Source: Sipunculus nudus
Lineage: Eukaryota > Annelida > Sipuncula > Golfingiida > Sipunculidae
Direction of reading: 5' to 3'
Assembly (NCBI GenBank): GCA_026874595.1
Contig: CM049311.1
Coordinates: 60,888,453 to 60,952,452 of the forward strand
DNA: 64,000 bases
The notes beneath the pieces are model-generated. The model did not search any database and had not been told where the DNA came from. It saw only the letters and a program-made list of their open reading frames with translations. Shown here piece after piece: positions 35,200 to 48,330 of this stretch. The position numbers were made by a program, and so were the translations under genes. The stretch's first letter is position 1, and the number at the start of each line of letters is the position of its first letter.

Positions 35200-36244
35200 T
35201 CATTCTTTAAATACTGAACCTCAAGCTTTTCGCCTTAATGTTTTAAAGCAAATGTATTTACCATGAAATTATATTTATATTACATTTATTAACTCATACT
35301 GGTGACAGCCATGTTTTTCAATAAAAAAAGTATGCATTTCATCAAAAAAAACAATAAGAGAAAAAAGACAAAACTACCATAATCATAATTTATTTATTCA
35401 CAAACTTCTTAACAATCAAAAGACAAAGAACAGTTATATAAATATGTGTGTATTTAAAAATTCCTTTATATGGCATATACCGGTAGTACTCCTTTCTCTG
35501 CATGCCTCCTAGTATAGCTCACAACACTAAAAAAATGTGGTTTAAGTTCATCTTTTGTGAATTAACATCCACAGTGGGGATAAGACAATGGCAGGGGGAC
35601 AAACATGCAAACACAACTTATGAGCATTTTTTTTAACTTAAGCAGCACTTTGCACCTCATCATTAGTCACAGGTAAAAATACAGAACAAATTCACACAAG
35701 GAATCTCAGGTAGTCATAAACATGAGTAAGCTTCCTCTGTGTGTGTGTGTGTGTGTGTGCATGAAAGCTGTTCTGGCTTACCAATTTGGCTGATATGACT
35801 AATGTATGGCTAATCCTGTGGACATCCTAATACTGCATAATATGCTGAATCACGAATGCTTAAAATTACTACAGTTAAAATGTACATCAGAATTAACAAA
35901 AAAATCCTCTGATACTGAATACCCAGTGGTAAACCATCTGACACATTTGTGTTTTTCTGAGAATTACCAGACAATAGCTAAACCAGCTACTTTTAATGTC
36001 CACTATGAAAATAAGTATACCTCAAGAACCTCAAAAGTAAAGGTGAGTGCTCCCTATTCATGACATTTTAAGACTGCAGATTTTATAAATGCAATTTTAT
36101 AGATACGTTTAAATATGTCTCCATTTTATTGTAAGTGTACTGTACTGTGTTATGGTTGTGACTAAAATAAATCTATCATTCAAAATATCAGGAAGTAAGC
36201 CAGATCAGCTCTCATCAGTCTGTGCGTGCGTGATTGAGTGTGTA

Positions 36245-36612
36245 ACCAAGACATCACTGGTACTCATAAGTCATGTGTACTCAGTAATAACTGGTACTCA
36301 GTAGTCACCATGCAGTACTCAGTAATAACTTAGACTTCGTAGTCACCAGTACTCAGTAACCACTGGCACTTAGTAATTACTGGTACTCAGTAGTCACTGG
36401 TATTTATCAGTAACTGGTACTCAGAAATAACTGGTAGACAGTGACAATTGATACTAAGTAAAAACTGAAACTCAGTAATAACTGGTACTCAGAAAATAAC
36501 TGGTACTCAGCAGTAACTAGTATTCAGTTATAACTGGTACTCAGTGGTCACAGGTACTCAGTAAAAACTGGAACTCAGTAATAAATGGTACTTAGTAGTA
36601 CTCAGTAACCCA
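36245..36612 (+). repeat. 17-bp minisatellite (ACTGGTACTCAGTAATA type)
   Basis: About twenty diverged copies of a 17-18 bp unit containing GGTACTCAGTA and TAACT. Mismatches and a few length changes show that it is not recent. Confidence 0.85.
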
Positions 36613-38420
36613 ATAATACAATATGCATACCACAGGATAAATTAATATATGATTCGTTATAGATAAAAATATGTTAGCTGAAAAACTCTGGTCCAGATTG
36701 AGCAATCATTGAGGTCACATTGTAGAACCTACAGAATGATAAAACAATAATTGCTTTTACATTAACTGTCATGCATAATTACCCTAATTACATCATGGGG
36801 GTTTAAATGAATATCAGTAAGTAATGTGACACTTGTAAGCTTACATCTCTCCCAGGATCATTTAACTTTTATTAAGAATGCTCAGACCTGGAAAAGGGCA
36901 AGGATATTAATACAAAAACACTCAGCACAGACTTATGTTAAAGCTATCTGCATTGAGCAATAGTTTTGCACTGGTCCCCACTTAAATAGTATTCCCGACC
37001 ACAATTAACTGTCATGTGACTTCATGCACACCCTCCCTGGTGATTCGCAACTTGAGGAAGAACATACATGTGTGTGGTAGTAAGATCAAAAAGCTCTGTG
37101 ACCGAAACGATAAACCTGTGGTGGGGACTTCAGGACTGGCAAGGACCACCAAGGACCTGGATAATCTAGGTGACGATAGGCTGTCTCAGGGCCTGGGCTG
37201 GCAGGCTCTACTGACTTCCTCCGCAGTGATGGGCATATAAATTACATGAAGTTAAGTGTAATGTTGTACTTGCTGACCTTTTGGCACTTGGCTCAGGCCG
37301 TGATTCCTCTTCCAGTAAATCTATATTACCAGTCACACCTAACAGATGCAAATGAACTAAATAAATTCTAGGATGACAACTAAGAGTCCACATTCTGGCA
37401 CAACTATGACATATCTGTCTGTCATCAAACTTTCAGACTTGATGTATTTTAAACAGACATGAACATGCATGTTAAATAAATAATAAAATAATTTAAAACA
37501 AATTTTTTTTACCAAATATTTATTTCTTATGTTTTACCATAACACACATCCCTTTTGTGCAACAAAATATTATAATTGTTTCATTAAAACAAAGTTAAGA
37601 ATCAGTATGAATATAAATGTGTTTTTTTTTTTAAGCAAAGTTTACGGTTAACTATCAGAAAAGAAGATGAGTCAAAAATAAGTAAAATGATAGCAAACAT
37701 AAAAAAATCAGTTAATGTGCCCCCCCCCCACCCCATTCATTTATTTTGACCATACATGCATATTAAAAATATTTATTATCTCCATCTGACTGAAAAATAT
37801 CTCTTATCTAACCTTATATTTAACTCAAAGACATTTCCCATGGTATTTATCATACATTAACTTAATACTCACTCTTCTTTGTGGAGGAACCCTGGATTAA
37901 GTGTCTGTATATAAAAAGGCCCATTAACTCCCCCATATATATATATACACCCTAGCTTATATCTGCATGCCCTTTAAAAATGGAATCATGTAATAAGAGT
38001 GTCTGTGCTGGAGAATTCTCCTTGCTGGGCTGGGCAGGTGGGTAACAGACTTCCTGTCAGTGGCTGCTGCAGTCAGTGGGTGCAGGCCATGACAATGCAG
38101 AACAGCCCAGGATCTAGGAATGACTGACTCTGCCTGCTGTCACAGTCACCATAACCGTGTCACAGCCATATGGGGTTCCTTAAGGATGGTCACGCAGACC
38201 AGGTGGGGACACTGCGGTGAAGGTGGCAGGTGGGGGGGGGGGGGGGGGAGAGGAGCAGTTACGGAAGCATTCAACACCTGGACTAAAACATTGCATCCTT
38301 TTAAAACAAATATGATAATAGTCATGTATAAAAGCCTTCAGGATTTCGAGAGAAGTTAATAAGACATTCAGATTTAAAAATTTGATGAAACTTAGATGAA
38401 TGAGTAAGTGCACTGAGAGT
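36613..38420. other. Gene-free stretch
   Basis: No gene is recognised. A C-run lies near 37720 and a G-run of about 18 near 38232. The part 38000-38260 is less AT-rich but has no identifiable frame. Confidence 0.45.
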
Positions 38421-38424
38421 GCAG

Positions 38425-38640
38425 GGTAAAGTTGGCTCATGGGGTGGATGAGTTGCCTCATATTGTTGGATGTGTTGCCTAATGTTGGCTTAGTTGTCTC
38501 ATGCTGCTTGCTGAGTACCTAATTGTTATACATTGTTGGCTGAGTTACCCAATGGTGTTGGCTGAGTTACCTGATATGCATTTGGCTGAACTGCCTTATG
38601 TCCTGGCTGAGTTGCATCATTCTGCAATGATTGAACTTGG
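38425..38640 (+). repeat. Degenerate tandem repeat around GTTGGCTGAGTTACC
   Basis: Variants of TGTTGGCTGAGTT(A/G)CC(T/C)AATG recur at irregular 25-35 bp spacing. Old and decayed. Confidence 0.6.
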
Positions 38641-40344
38641 TGTAAGGTACAAGTAGTTAAGTGATGAGTGAAAGAATATTATGTATCCTTAATATTTATA
38701 TAACTGAGCTGGACGCTTTTTAATTTTTAAATTTAAACCCATGAATCAATGAATTTGGGAGCATATGTAATTAACAGATTCCTTGACATGGCTGAATATA
38801 AAAGATTGGCACTGAACAGAATCAAAGTTAATGAGGACCCACTGATAAAGACACCTCACAACTGATAAAACATTGTTTGGGGATATATATTAAAATTAAA
38901 TGCAATTTCATTTTAAAAAGTTGCAATTTTAATGTTGTATATTGTATATTTTACATTCAAATAATGTTGATTCAAATATGCAGCCCTTTTAAGTTTGGTT
39001 ACACTCAGAAATGAATTGGCTAAAAATATATATAATTGGGAGAATATGTGAGGAGCCTAGTAGAACCCCTTGCTAGGATTTATGGTTGCACACTCTTCCC
39101 AGCATGCTTTCTCTCCATTCATAAGAACTGAGAGAGGATATTCCCAGGCCCATCTGGCCTGCATGACATGCCATGGCTGTATCAGTAATGATAACCTGCT
39201 GTCTCTCTGAAACCTTTCTGTCACACTGTCATGTCACTCAAAATGTCACAAAATTATGTACATCTACCTCCTGACAGTAATTGTTTAACTGCTCTCACTC
39301 AGTACTGGCTGGGGTCTCTGACTGCTAGAGCAGGTAAGGAGTTCATGGCCAGCATCTCAGCTTCATCCTTCATCACCTAATCATGGCTGTAAACAGGTAC
39401 ATCAGCTTCAATCTTCTTTAGGTAACTGCCAGAAAAAAGTTACCTATAAACAAAGTAAAGCAAAATTTTTCTTTTCATGACAGCTGGAAGATGAACATAT
39501 TGATAAATTATAGCTGAATTTTCTTATGGTGATTCCTGGAAACATCTACCTGTAAACACAGATAAGCATCATTCTTATCACAAAATAACTGGAAACGTTA
39601 TCTTAGATAAAGGAGAGTTTTGTTTGCCTGTTTTAATGGACAGGTTTGTGGCCTGTTAGTGGCACTGTTAACTGCATGTGAATGAAGGAAACTACAAAAA
39701 CAATGATATACAATTATTGAGCCTTCTGGATAGCAGGGTTAAGCAGGTTAGCAAAAAAAAAAAGTTCCCAAAAATACAGAATGGGCTCTTCCTCTTATAG
39801 CCAAGTTTGAAATCAAAAGCAGTATATAGTTGTGCTACATCTGTTTTCACTTGTTATAATAATGAAATATTAGATATTGAAACAGCCAGGTATAAGGTAT
39901 TTCTACTATAATGACTCAAGCCATGTGTACCAAAGAACTACTCTCATACTCTCTGCTATGTATAGCGCCTATGAGTGTGATATTAAAGACGAGTTTGTAA
40001 ATTGGTCACTACAAGGTGGTGTACTTGTTACAGTCCATTCTTCCCCAGTCAGTCTTAGCAGGAAAGTATACCAGACAGGAACACAAAAAGCCAGCAAGGT
40101 GCCCAACACAGGCAGCCAGTGGCCGTTGTATTACAGGAAGTGCCTCTAACAATAACGGTGGCACTGGATAATGGATTAAACATACTGTACATAAAATGCT
40201 CTGTCAGAAATAAGAAAGTTAGGGCAAATGTTGTGTAGTCTTAGATCCTTTCACAGGTTACAATATAAAAGGTATTCTGTGATCAAAGCAAATGATTTTG
40301 GACCATATCATCTGTATATGTTCTGTGTGTGTAGAAACTTTATA
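38641..40344. other. Gene-free stretch
   Basis: No gene is recognised. The 90-codon frame at 39877-40149 lacks any motif I know. Confidence 0.45.
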
Positions 40345-41422
40345 CAGACGAGCCCACTTTGTGTCATATCGGTTAATAGAAAATCCCGTTTATTGTCATA
40401 TAAATCTGAATACCCAAACCATTTCCTATATAAACAATGCTTAATATGGCAGTTTAATATCATGGGATATTGTCATAATTCCGTTTATTGTCATGCTTGG
40501 AACCCTTGGCAGTGATATCAGTTCGCAGTTAATATCACATCAAAGGCCAAGTGCCTGTAATCGGTCAGGCGTATCAAACGATAGCATCTCCCACCTGTGT
40601 GGGGGAGGCAAGTGCAGTGATGCATGCGGGTCGTTCCCCATCACTTAGCTAATTAACATCTTAAGATAACAAGGTAATCCAGATCACTGCGTTTCTTCGT
40701 ATGTTAACAAGGACGATGTTTGTGATCACATATCACACATAATGAACTCCTGGACTTTGAAAGGCCGCGGTTTACACCTCAGTGACGTTTTGCCGAGATA
40801 ATGAAGCACGAGCTCTAAATGTTGCTTACGACTGGAAATCCCCTTAAATGGTCAACAGAAAGCTGGAGGTTTTGTTAAGCACTGGAGGTGATACCCGGTC
40901 CAAATATCATTCGCGGCAAGACTTCAGAAAGTTGACAAGGGATGATGATGCCCACTCCCCGAACAGACCTATCATCAAGACGATCATGGAAGTTTGAGTC
41001 ATTAATAAGATATCAGGAAATATGGCGCAATTGTCGGGGAAAAAATCGAGTAAAATAGTTTGCCATCATAACGCTTTAACTGTGCCGCATATTTCAGACA
41101 TATACCTCACGACCCAGACGCTACTTTATTTCTGTTGGCAAGTCAGATTTTTGTCAGTTTTTGCGGCATGTGACACAAAACTTACAGGAAATAAATTGTC
41201 AGGTGTGCATAAACGTAATTTGATAAGCCGCTGTAAAATAAAAATATTAATAAACGTTCCTGTTTCTTTTTTATTGACGATTTATTTAATATCATTTGAG
41301 ACATAACGCTTCTTCTATGACTCAAAAAGTACATCGATGTTGAAGCCCGCATAATGTCACATCCCGGTTATTATCATAATTTATGCATGCACCGCAGACA
41401 TGACAATAAGCGGGCTTGACTG
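40345..41422. mobile_element. TA-flanked inverted-repeat DNA transposon (Tc1/mariner/pogo-type), non-autonomous
   Basis: The left end CAGACGAGCCCACTTTGTGT (40345 on) matches the reverse complement of the right end, CAGTCAAGCCCGCTTATTGT, at most positions, and GTCAT follows in both. TATA flanks each side (40341-40344 and 41423-41426), consistent with TA target duplication. Subterminal motifs recur: CCGTTTATTGTCAT near 40385 and 40482, and AAGCCCGCATAATGTCA (41343) opposite TGACAATAAGCGGGCTT (41401). The interior (40530-41000) is richer in CpG than the flanks. The longest internal frame (41022-41306, 94 codons) shows no DDE transposase motif, so it appears non-autonomous. Confidence 0.75.
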
Positions 41423-41675
41423 TATATATAATGGCATCATCTTAGTACTTGATGTGTATGTGTATATCAATATCTGTGTACTAAGTACTTGTCTATATCA
41501 TAAACAAAAGTGAAACCGTTAAATTCACATGAATAATTACTCAGTTTGGTCAACCATATATGTCATTAGTCTCTAATTAAATGTATGGATATAACAACAT
41601 ATGTAATGAGTCCACTATTAACAAAATTGACTATGTCTGACAATAATGACTCATTTACAGTTGGACAAACCACAA
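41423..41675. other. Short gene-free gap between transposon and minisatellite
   Basis: AT-rich, nothing recognised. Confidence 0.4.
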
Positions 41676-41679
41676 CTAA

Positions 41680-42735
41680 GTATGATGACCCACCTGCTCC
41701 ATATGTACCTCCCACCTGCACTGAATGTACCACTATTGATCATGAAGATCCACCTGAACTAAATGTACCCCTACTTAACATGATGACTTACCTGCATCAA
41801 ATGTGCCTCTACAGAACATGACGCACCTGGACTGAATGTACTACTACTGAACATGATGACCCACCTGCACTAAATGTACCCCTACTTAACATGACCCACC
41901 TGCACCAAATGTACCCCTTCTGAACATAATGAACATGATGACCCATCTGCACCAAATGTGCCCCTCCAGAACATAATGAACATCATGACCCACCTGCTCC
42001 AAATGTGCCCCCTACTGAACATACTTAAAATGATGACCCACCTGCACCAAATGTGCCCCTCCTGCACATACTGATTATGATGACCCATCTGTACCAAATG
42101 TGCCCCTGCTGAACCTACTGATCATGTTCAACCTGCACCAAATGTGCACCCACTAAACATGATGACCCACCTGCACTGATTGACTACTAATAAACATAAT
42201 GACCCACCTGCACCAAATGTACCCCTCCTGAACATACTGATCATGATGACCTGTCTTTACCAAATGTGCCCCTGTTGAACATATTGATCACATTCCACCT
42301 ACACCAAATGTGCCCCTACTAAATATGATGACCTGCACTGAATGACTACTACTGAACATGATGACCCACCTGCTCCAAACGTGCTTGTACTGAACATACT
42401 GAACATAATGACCCACCTGTACCAAATGTACCCCTACTGAATATGATGACCAACCTGCACCAAATGTACCCCTACTGAACAAGATATTCCACCTGCACCA
42501 AATGTACCCCTACTGAACATATTGACCCACCTGCACCAAATGTACCCTTACTGAACATGATGACCCACATGCACCAAATGTACCCCTACTGAACATGATG
42601 ACCCACCTGCACCGAATGTGCCCCTGCTTAATATAACCATGCACCTGCACTAAAAGTACCACCACTCATGGTGATGAACCTCCGACCCCCCATTTTGCGC
42701 TATCACTGATTATGATGATCAACCTGCTTAGGATG
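41680..42735 (+). repeat. 38-bp minisatellite, about 1.05 kb
   Basis: The unit contains ATGACCCACCTGCACCAAAT followed by GT(A/G)CCCCTACTGAACATG. The period is 38 bp in the best-conserved part (42440-42620), with longer and shorter variants elsewhere. Open frames over it are by-products because 38 is not a multiple of three. Confidence 0.9.
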
Positions 42736-43096
42736 ACCCACAGTTTGTTGAAAAGACATAGGACTATATTAGAATGTTAGCATGAACACTATCCATACAA
42801 TGGGGCAATACATTGCAAGCTGTGTATGATGGTATTTTTAAGGGGGGTAATTTTTAAAGTTTTGCATGGTAGACATGTCAGTCAGCTGTGGATGTCTGGA
42901 ACACTTCAGTGACTGTGACAGGCTGTCCTGCTATCTCTTCTTCCTGTCACCTGGCGTGGTACCCTGCAGTAGTACAATGCTGTACCAGCAGTACTCTAGC
43001 TGTTATACATGCCTGTGTGAAGGCTGCTCAGTGCTGTGTTGAAGTTATCACCAACTTATCCCTTTGTCTGCTTGCGAATCACCAGGAAACAATATT

Positions 43097-43480
43097 TTTT
43101 TTTCAGTTTTTTTTGGGTAACCACCTCCATTTTTTTAATGCTTGATAAACTGAATATTGTGTACGTCTGTAGAATTCCATTTCAGTTTCAGACTGTGACA
43201 GGGCAGTGACACAATTATCCTGGCGTTACATAGGCTCAGTGTACCGCACCTGAGGGTCCTGGATGTGTTGTCTGTCTTTTTTGATGGGTCATCCCACTGA
43301 GATACCCCTGAAAGACGCACTCATTTGTGAGTGAGACACAACCATAGGGCACAGTCTTCCCATTAAGCCTGCAGAGAACCCAGCAGGGATAGAAAATTGC
43401 ACTGCTCCTCAGCTGAGATTTGAACTCACAATCTTCAAGCTTAAAATCCTGAGCTCTACCCCTAAAACACAGAAGCCAGT
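43097..43480 (-). mobile_element. tRNA-derived SINE, copy 1
   Basis: Read on the minus strand, the head begins near 43480. It has an A-box-like TAGGGGTAGAGCTCAGG and a B-box-like GAGTTCAAATCTC, then a central domain and a T/A-rich tail near 43100. It is collinear with the copy at 50064-50462. Flanks share CAGGAAA followed by an A/T-rich stretch (43083 on and 43481 on), a probable but imperfect target duplication. No open frame. Confidence 0.75.
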
Positions 43481-43732
43481 CAGGAAATATTATTTTATCA
43501 ATAACACTGCTGTTCTGTTCTCCTACATGTGCATCCATGGAATTATTATATACTGGCTCACTTCACAGACACAGATAGTCAAACATGCACATACGCATGG
43601 ATGGACATACTGACACAGGCAGGCACACTTATAATCATACACATACATTTGTACAGAGATACACATGCATCATGCATGTACCCAGGCAGACACCTGTATG
43701 TACATACTGAAAGATATATTTTTGTGTGTGTT

Positions 43733-43776
<44 letters not shown>

Positions 43777-44260
43777 CAATGTCAAAGTACATATGTGCTC
43801 ATACAGATATACAGATGATATTCTAGAGCTCCCTCATTATATGATACACACTCAAAGTATTGCATACATTAACACATACATACACACAGCTATAAAACAA
43901 GACACTGTCAAGCTAATTTGCAAAAACAGAACCATACACATGCACAGATCGACATTTAAAGATTTTTCTTTCTTAATCATCAATATTTCTAAGACACTCA
44001 GGAGGTTATCTGACTGGAATCTTCACACTGTAACACATACACACACATACACAGCTAGAGAACAGGAGATTGCCATCCCACACAGAGGAAGCCTGATCTG
44101 TGCTGGCTTATATTGCTGTGACCTTTATCAAGGGGAAACATCACAGGGCGTCTGATAAATCATCATTTCCTGGACACATCAGCCCTGCTAACACAGGACA
44201 CCAGTCAGTCAGACAGTCTCTGCCGCAGCACTCTACACCAATACTTTCAGTTTTAATAAC
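43481..44260. other. Low-complexity CA/TA-rich gene-free stretch
   Basis: (TG)n-(TA)n at about 43721-43771 and scattered ACACATACA motifs. The 208-codon frame (43529-44155) is composed of these repeats and is unlikely to be a protein. Confidence 0.6.
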
Positions 44261-47200
44261 TCCTACCCCTCCATGTTATACAGGTGTCTCATACAAACCC
44301 ATACACACATATATCTTTATCAAGTTTTATGTGTGTACTGGATTCCATTTATGGATAATACACATGCATGTATAATTTATCAAATGAGCTACTTACGTAA
44401 CTGCCCACTGTTACATAGATTTAACCTAAATAGGGAAACTAAAACATTTCCTGTTAATGGTTTGAAATTTAGTTTATTTTATTTTCAAGAGCTACATTCT
44501 TTACATAACAGTGACATAGAGATTATTACAGTACAAAATACAGAACTGCTACTTCTGCTCATAACTATTTTTGATGTTAACAACTTTCTCTACCACTACT
44601 GCATTCTTACAAGTATCCATACATACAAGTATTCTCCACCAATTATCACTTCAGCATAACTTTGTTAATTAAGTCACATCTGCATAAAAAGTGCTCAATG
44701 TTTATACTGAAAATCTCAATCAACAAAGCATAACAATTAACAACTCCTTTCTGTTAAGATTTTCAAGCAAGCAAGGCAGCCTGGCAATTGGTGTATTCTT
44801 CTGTAAGTTTACTGGTTACCTATTATGGAACACATTATTGAAAAAGATATGAAATTTCAAAGTTTTTTTTTATTAAGTTGTACATTTGCAGCTGGTTCAA
44901 AAGATATCCAAGATAGCAATTCCCATGGTCATTTTTCTATTTATAACAAGGATAAAGTTAATGCCAAAAATATATATATAATAAATATACAAAAAGAAAC
45001 TAATTGTCATTTCATTAAACCACAAGGATTTGAGTTGTTTTAAAGTTGTTTTTAGGATAATGAAGCTTTGTGAACATGATGTGAATTAATGAATGTAGAG
45101 TAATCATATGCTATCACAGGAAGTTCTATTACACTTGGGAGTTTATCCTTCATGCGTCGTTGCTCAGCAAGTTTAACAAATGGTCTGTTTTACTGTATAA
45201 TACATGTACGGAAAGGTACAGCACAGTTGTGGTACCAAGGTAATAGCTGTACAACCCATGTGTGACCATGTACTTGCACAACTCAGCCCCATGATCCTCT
45301 CCATCAGTCAGTCATTAACAATCAGCAAATTTTACTCTGTAAGAGAGCCATTAACTAGAGAGCACTCAAAGAGCACATACCTCCACCAGTGCCAGACATG
45401 TAATCAGAGCATATAAAAAACTTAATCAGTATTTATCTGAAACACACATATCTAAACTTGTCACTGTGTACACATCTGTTAATAATAAATATTGTGTGAA
45501 CAAAAAAGACAAATACACACAGACAAAAATTTATACTGTGGATAGTTTATGCTACAAATATGTTCCTACACATCAGATCATGAATAAATAAAATTATGAT
45601 GAAGTCTTCAATGAGGATGTTCTCTTTGTGGATTTTGCTTGAGATGAAAAATTGCCTGATCATGCATGAGGCAAACACAAATTTTCATTCATGGCTGATC
45701 AGTAAAAAGTAACCTGTTACAGGTTCCTTCTTGAAAGAGACATAATATCAAACTGTAAAGCTAGATTTTTTAAGTTTTCAAACTCAGAGAGAGATATACC
45801 AAAGTGAGGACACTGAGAGTTCATGTTTATACACTGCTGTATTTGATCTTTCTGCTTCTTAAAGCAACCATTCACAATGTGGTTACTTGTTCAATCCTGA
45901 ATACAACACACAGAAATTCTGTGTCTAACTTGGCCATAGAAGCTGCGAGTTCATATTTATTTAGCCTTGAGCCTGTTAAGCCCTTCCTACCCCCAGTGTA
46001 AATGAACAATTATTAGACCAAGGGAGCGGCCTGGGATACTGTTACCTTTGTACCTGATGGCTAAATGCACACACCTATAATTGGTTTGTTGGTGTTAATG
46101 AGTTGTGTATTGGAAACCAAAATTCCAGCTTTGAGCGGCCCCTTTAGTTAAGAGATGGATATTTGCAGTCATCACCCTCATCTTTGAGAGCATACCACCA
46201 ATGTGTTGACCAGGGATGGTCACTCTTCAATCAAGCTGGACCATGCATTATTACAAAGCTTATATATGTGTTTAGGTCATTCAGTATAAATCACTCTCTG
46301 ATATGAAAGGAATTAATATTTACATGGAGAATGTAACCTGCATCTTGGAAATATTTCATGCAGTATTCCCACTGGTAATACAACACAAGAGACCCATGGG
46401 TTAAAGTGCTCAGCTGAACTTGTCTATGAAGTTAATTGTTAAAATCCAAGCATATATGGAAAAGAGGTCACAGTTTCATGTTTGTTGTACATGCACATTT
46501 GAAAATGTAACCTAGTTAAATGATACTGCCTTTCAGAATACATCAATATGACAAATATAATTCTTTCTTTTCTCTCAGTTTCTTAGTCTTATAAAGACAA
46601 TATAAATGAGCTCTAGTATTTGCTCATGCTCTTTTGCTGACAACAGACAATAATCTTCATGTTGTAATGCTTATCAAAAGATACACTGTAGAGTGCTATG
46701 ACAAAATCCTCTTATACTCAGTGGCATGAGTGTTTTTAGACTGGTGGCATTCCTTTCTTGATTAAAATTTGCAGTCCTTAAAATATACACGGGGAAAATT
46801 TTGTCCTATCCCGCTCATTGGTGTTTAGTTCCCTGTTTCCTGGAAATCTAATGTATGAATATGTTAGAAAAATATATGATATAAAAGTGGTGAGCACACT
46901 CTTCCTGTAAGAGACTTAATATTGTTCCCTCATAATACACATACACAACCGAGGACAGAGGATGTTAAATTCATCACTGGTTGATAATTATAAGAAAAAA
47001 GGAATGCATGACCACTGCAAGAAAATGTCATATGTTTAAATATCTGTGAAGTCAAGAAAATGGTTTGTACGTTTCCAATTTTAAATGGACAATATACTTT
47101 AAAAAGAAAAAGCTTGCAGTCTGACAGGACACAAAAAAGGTAAAACTACAGTCACAGGCAGGAATTAATTATTTGTTCTAATATAACAGTGGTTATTGAA

Positions 47201-48072
47201 CTGAAACTCCACTCTCTAAGAGATTACTTGCACTGCTCATAATCAAAAGGTGTCCCTAGCAAAGAGGTGGGAGGTTTGTTTGTATTAAATGTACAGAGCT
47301 TGAAATAAATTTGAAGTTATGAATGCTATGAAGGAATGATACATAATCTGCAGTCATGTGAGTTTACCATGTAACATTTCTAGGTTAGAAACAAGTCTGT
47401 GACAAAATATGTGTGCTTTATCAAATACTTAATTCCTGTTCAAGAAAAAAATCAGGAAGTCTCTAGCTACCACAGTGTCTCAGCACATGGCAGAAACACT
47501 GCATAGAGTCAGAACTGTGTGTACAACAGACATAAAATGTCAGTGTCACAGTTGTACACATTAAAGAAGTATGACATGACCCTTCTGACAACACCTAGAG
47601 CACCTTGCTATGCTTTATATAACTGATAAAGATGGAGGTAATCAAGTCGATTGATTCACATCCTGTGATATCAGGATTATCCACATCAGCTGTCCCTGTT
47701 TCATCCTGGTCTTAAGTCACATGATGTACGTCCAAATGAATGAGAATACAGGGTCCCTCAGTTAATATCTGATTGTTTATAGGCAGTGTCAATGTGATAG
47801 TTATCAAGTCTGACTGACACTGTGGAGTGCAGCGGAAATCAGGGATGGTTACATTCATGGTTAAGTCGTTCTAGGATCCAAACTTTTTCAACGATCTCAT
47901 AATCAATGATGTAACAATCATTGGAGGATGCTCCAGCTGTGTTTACCAGCAATCAATCACATTGTCTAACATGCATAACGTTTTTAGTTTGTACTGGTAT
48001 CATTTACATTTATTTATTACATTTATTAGTTGGTAAATGCAGAAAGTACTACACAGATTTCCCCAAAACTGA
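44261..48072. other. Gene-free stretch
   Basis: AT-rich, with CpG scarce. I find no recognised gene, RNA or repeat family. Confidence 0.45.
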
Positions 48073-48330
48073 TCAGATGCTGGATTGGGCTGTCAAGAAG
48101 GAACTAGTCATAGGAACTGGTTGGAAAATTGTGTTCGATGACTGAAAGAAATAAAACAACGAATCACCTTTCAGAGTAGTCTCTGATGCTGGACATTCAG
48201 CGTCAAGTGAAGTGTCCATCAGGTAAAACAGATGAATGCTCAAGTCTTTTGGGGACACTTGAGTTGACAGTGTGTGAGATAAGCACAGTGGGTTGTCACC
48301 TGGATGAGGGAGATGGTACTGACGTGAGGC
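48073..48330 (-). CDS. Possible terminal exon of an unrecognised minus-strand gene
   Basis: On the minus strand, an acceptor-like ATTGTTACAG sits just before 48330. An open frame of 85 codons follows, beginning ASRQYHLPHPGDNPLC and ending TAQSSI then TGA. AATAAA motifs follow within about 60 bp of the stop. Composition looks protein-like, with two Cys and no low complexity, but I recognise no family. The opposite strand also has a 74-codon frame here, so chance remains quite possible. Confidence 0.2.
   Translation of the reverse strand, partial: ASRQYHLPHPGDNPLCLSHTLSTQVSPKDLSIHLFYLMDTSLDAECPASETTLKGDSLFYFFQSSNTIFQPVPMTSSFLTAQSSI

Noticed and set aside
35806-36063. Open frame ending at a good donor (AAG|GTGAGT at about 36042)
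   Set aside because: AT-rich, no matching acceptor with a pyrimidine tract, no family resemblance; one good donor is expected by chance.
41882-42482. Minus-strand open frames over the 38-bp array
   Set aside because: Frame rotates every unit because 38 is not a multiple of three; repeat by-products.
43529-44155. Longest forward open frame, 208 codons
   Set aside because: It is made of CA/TA-rich low-complexity DNA with runs such as VCVCVCVYIYIYIY; no domain and no splice context.
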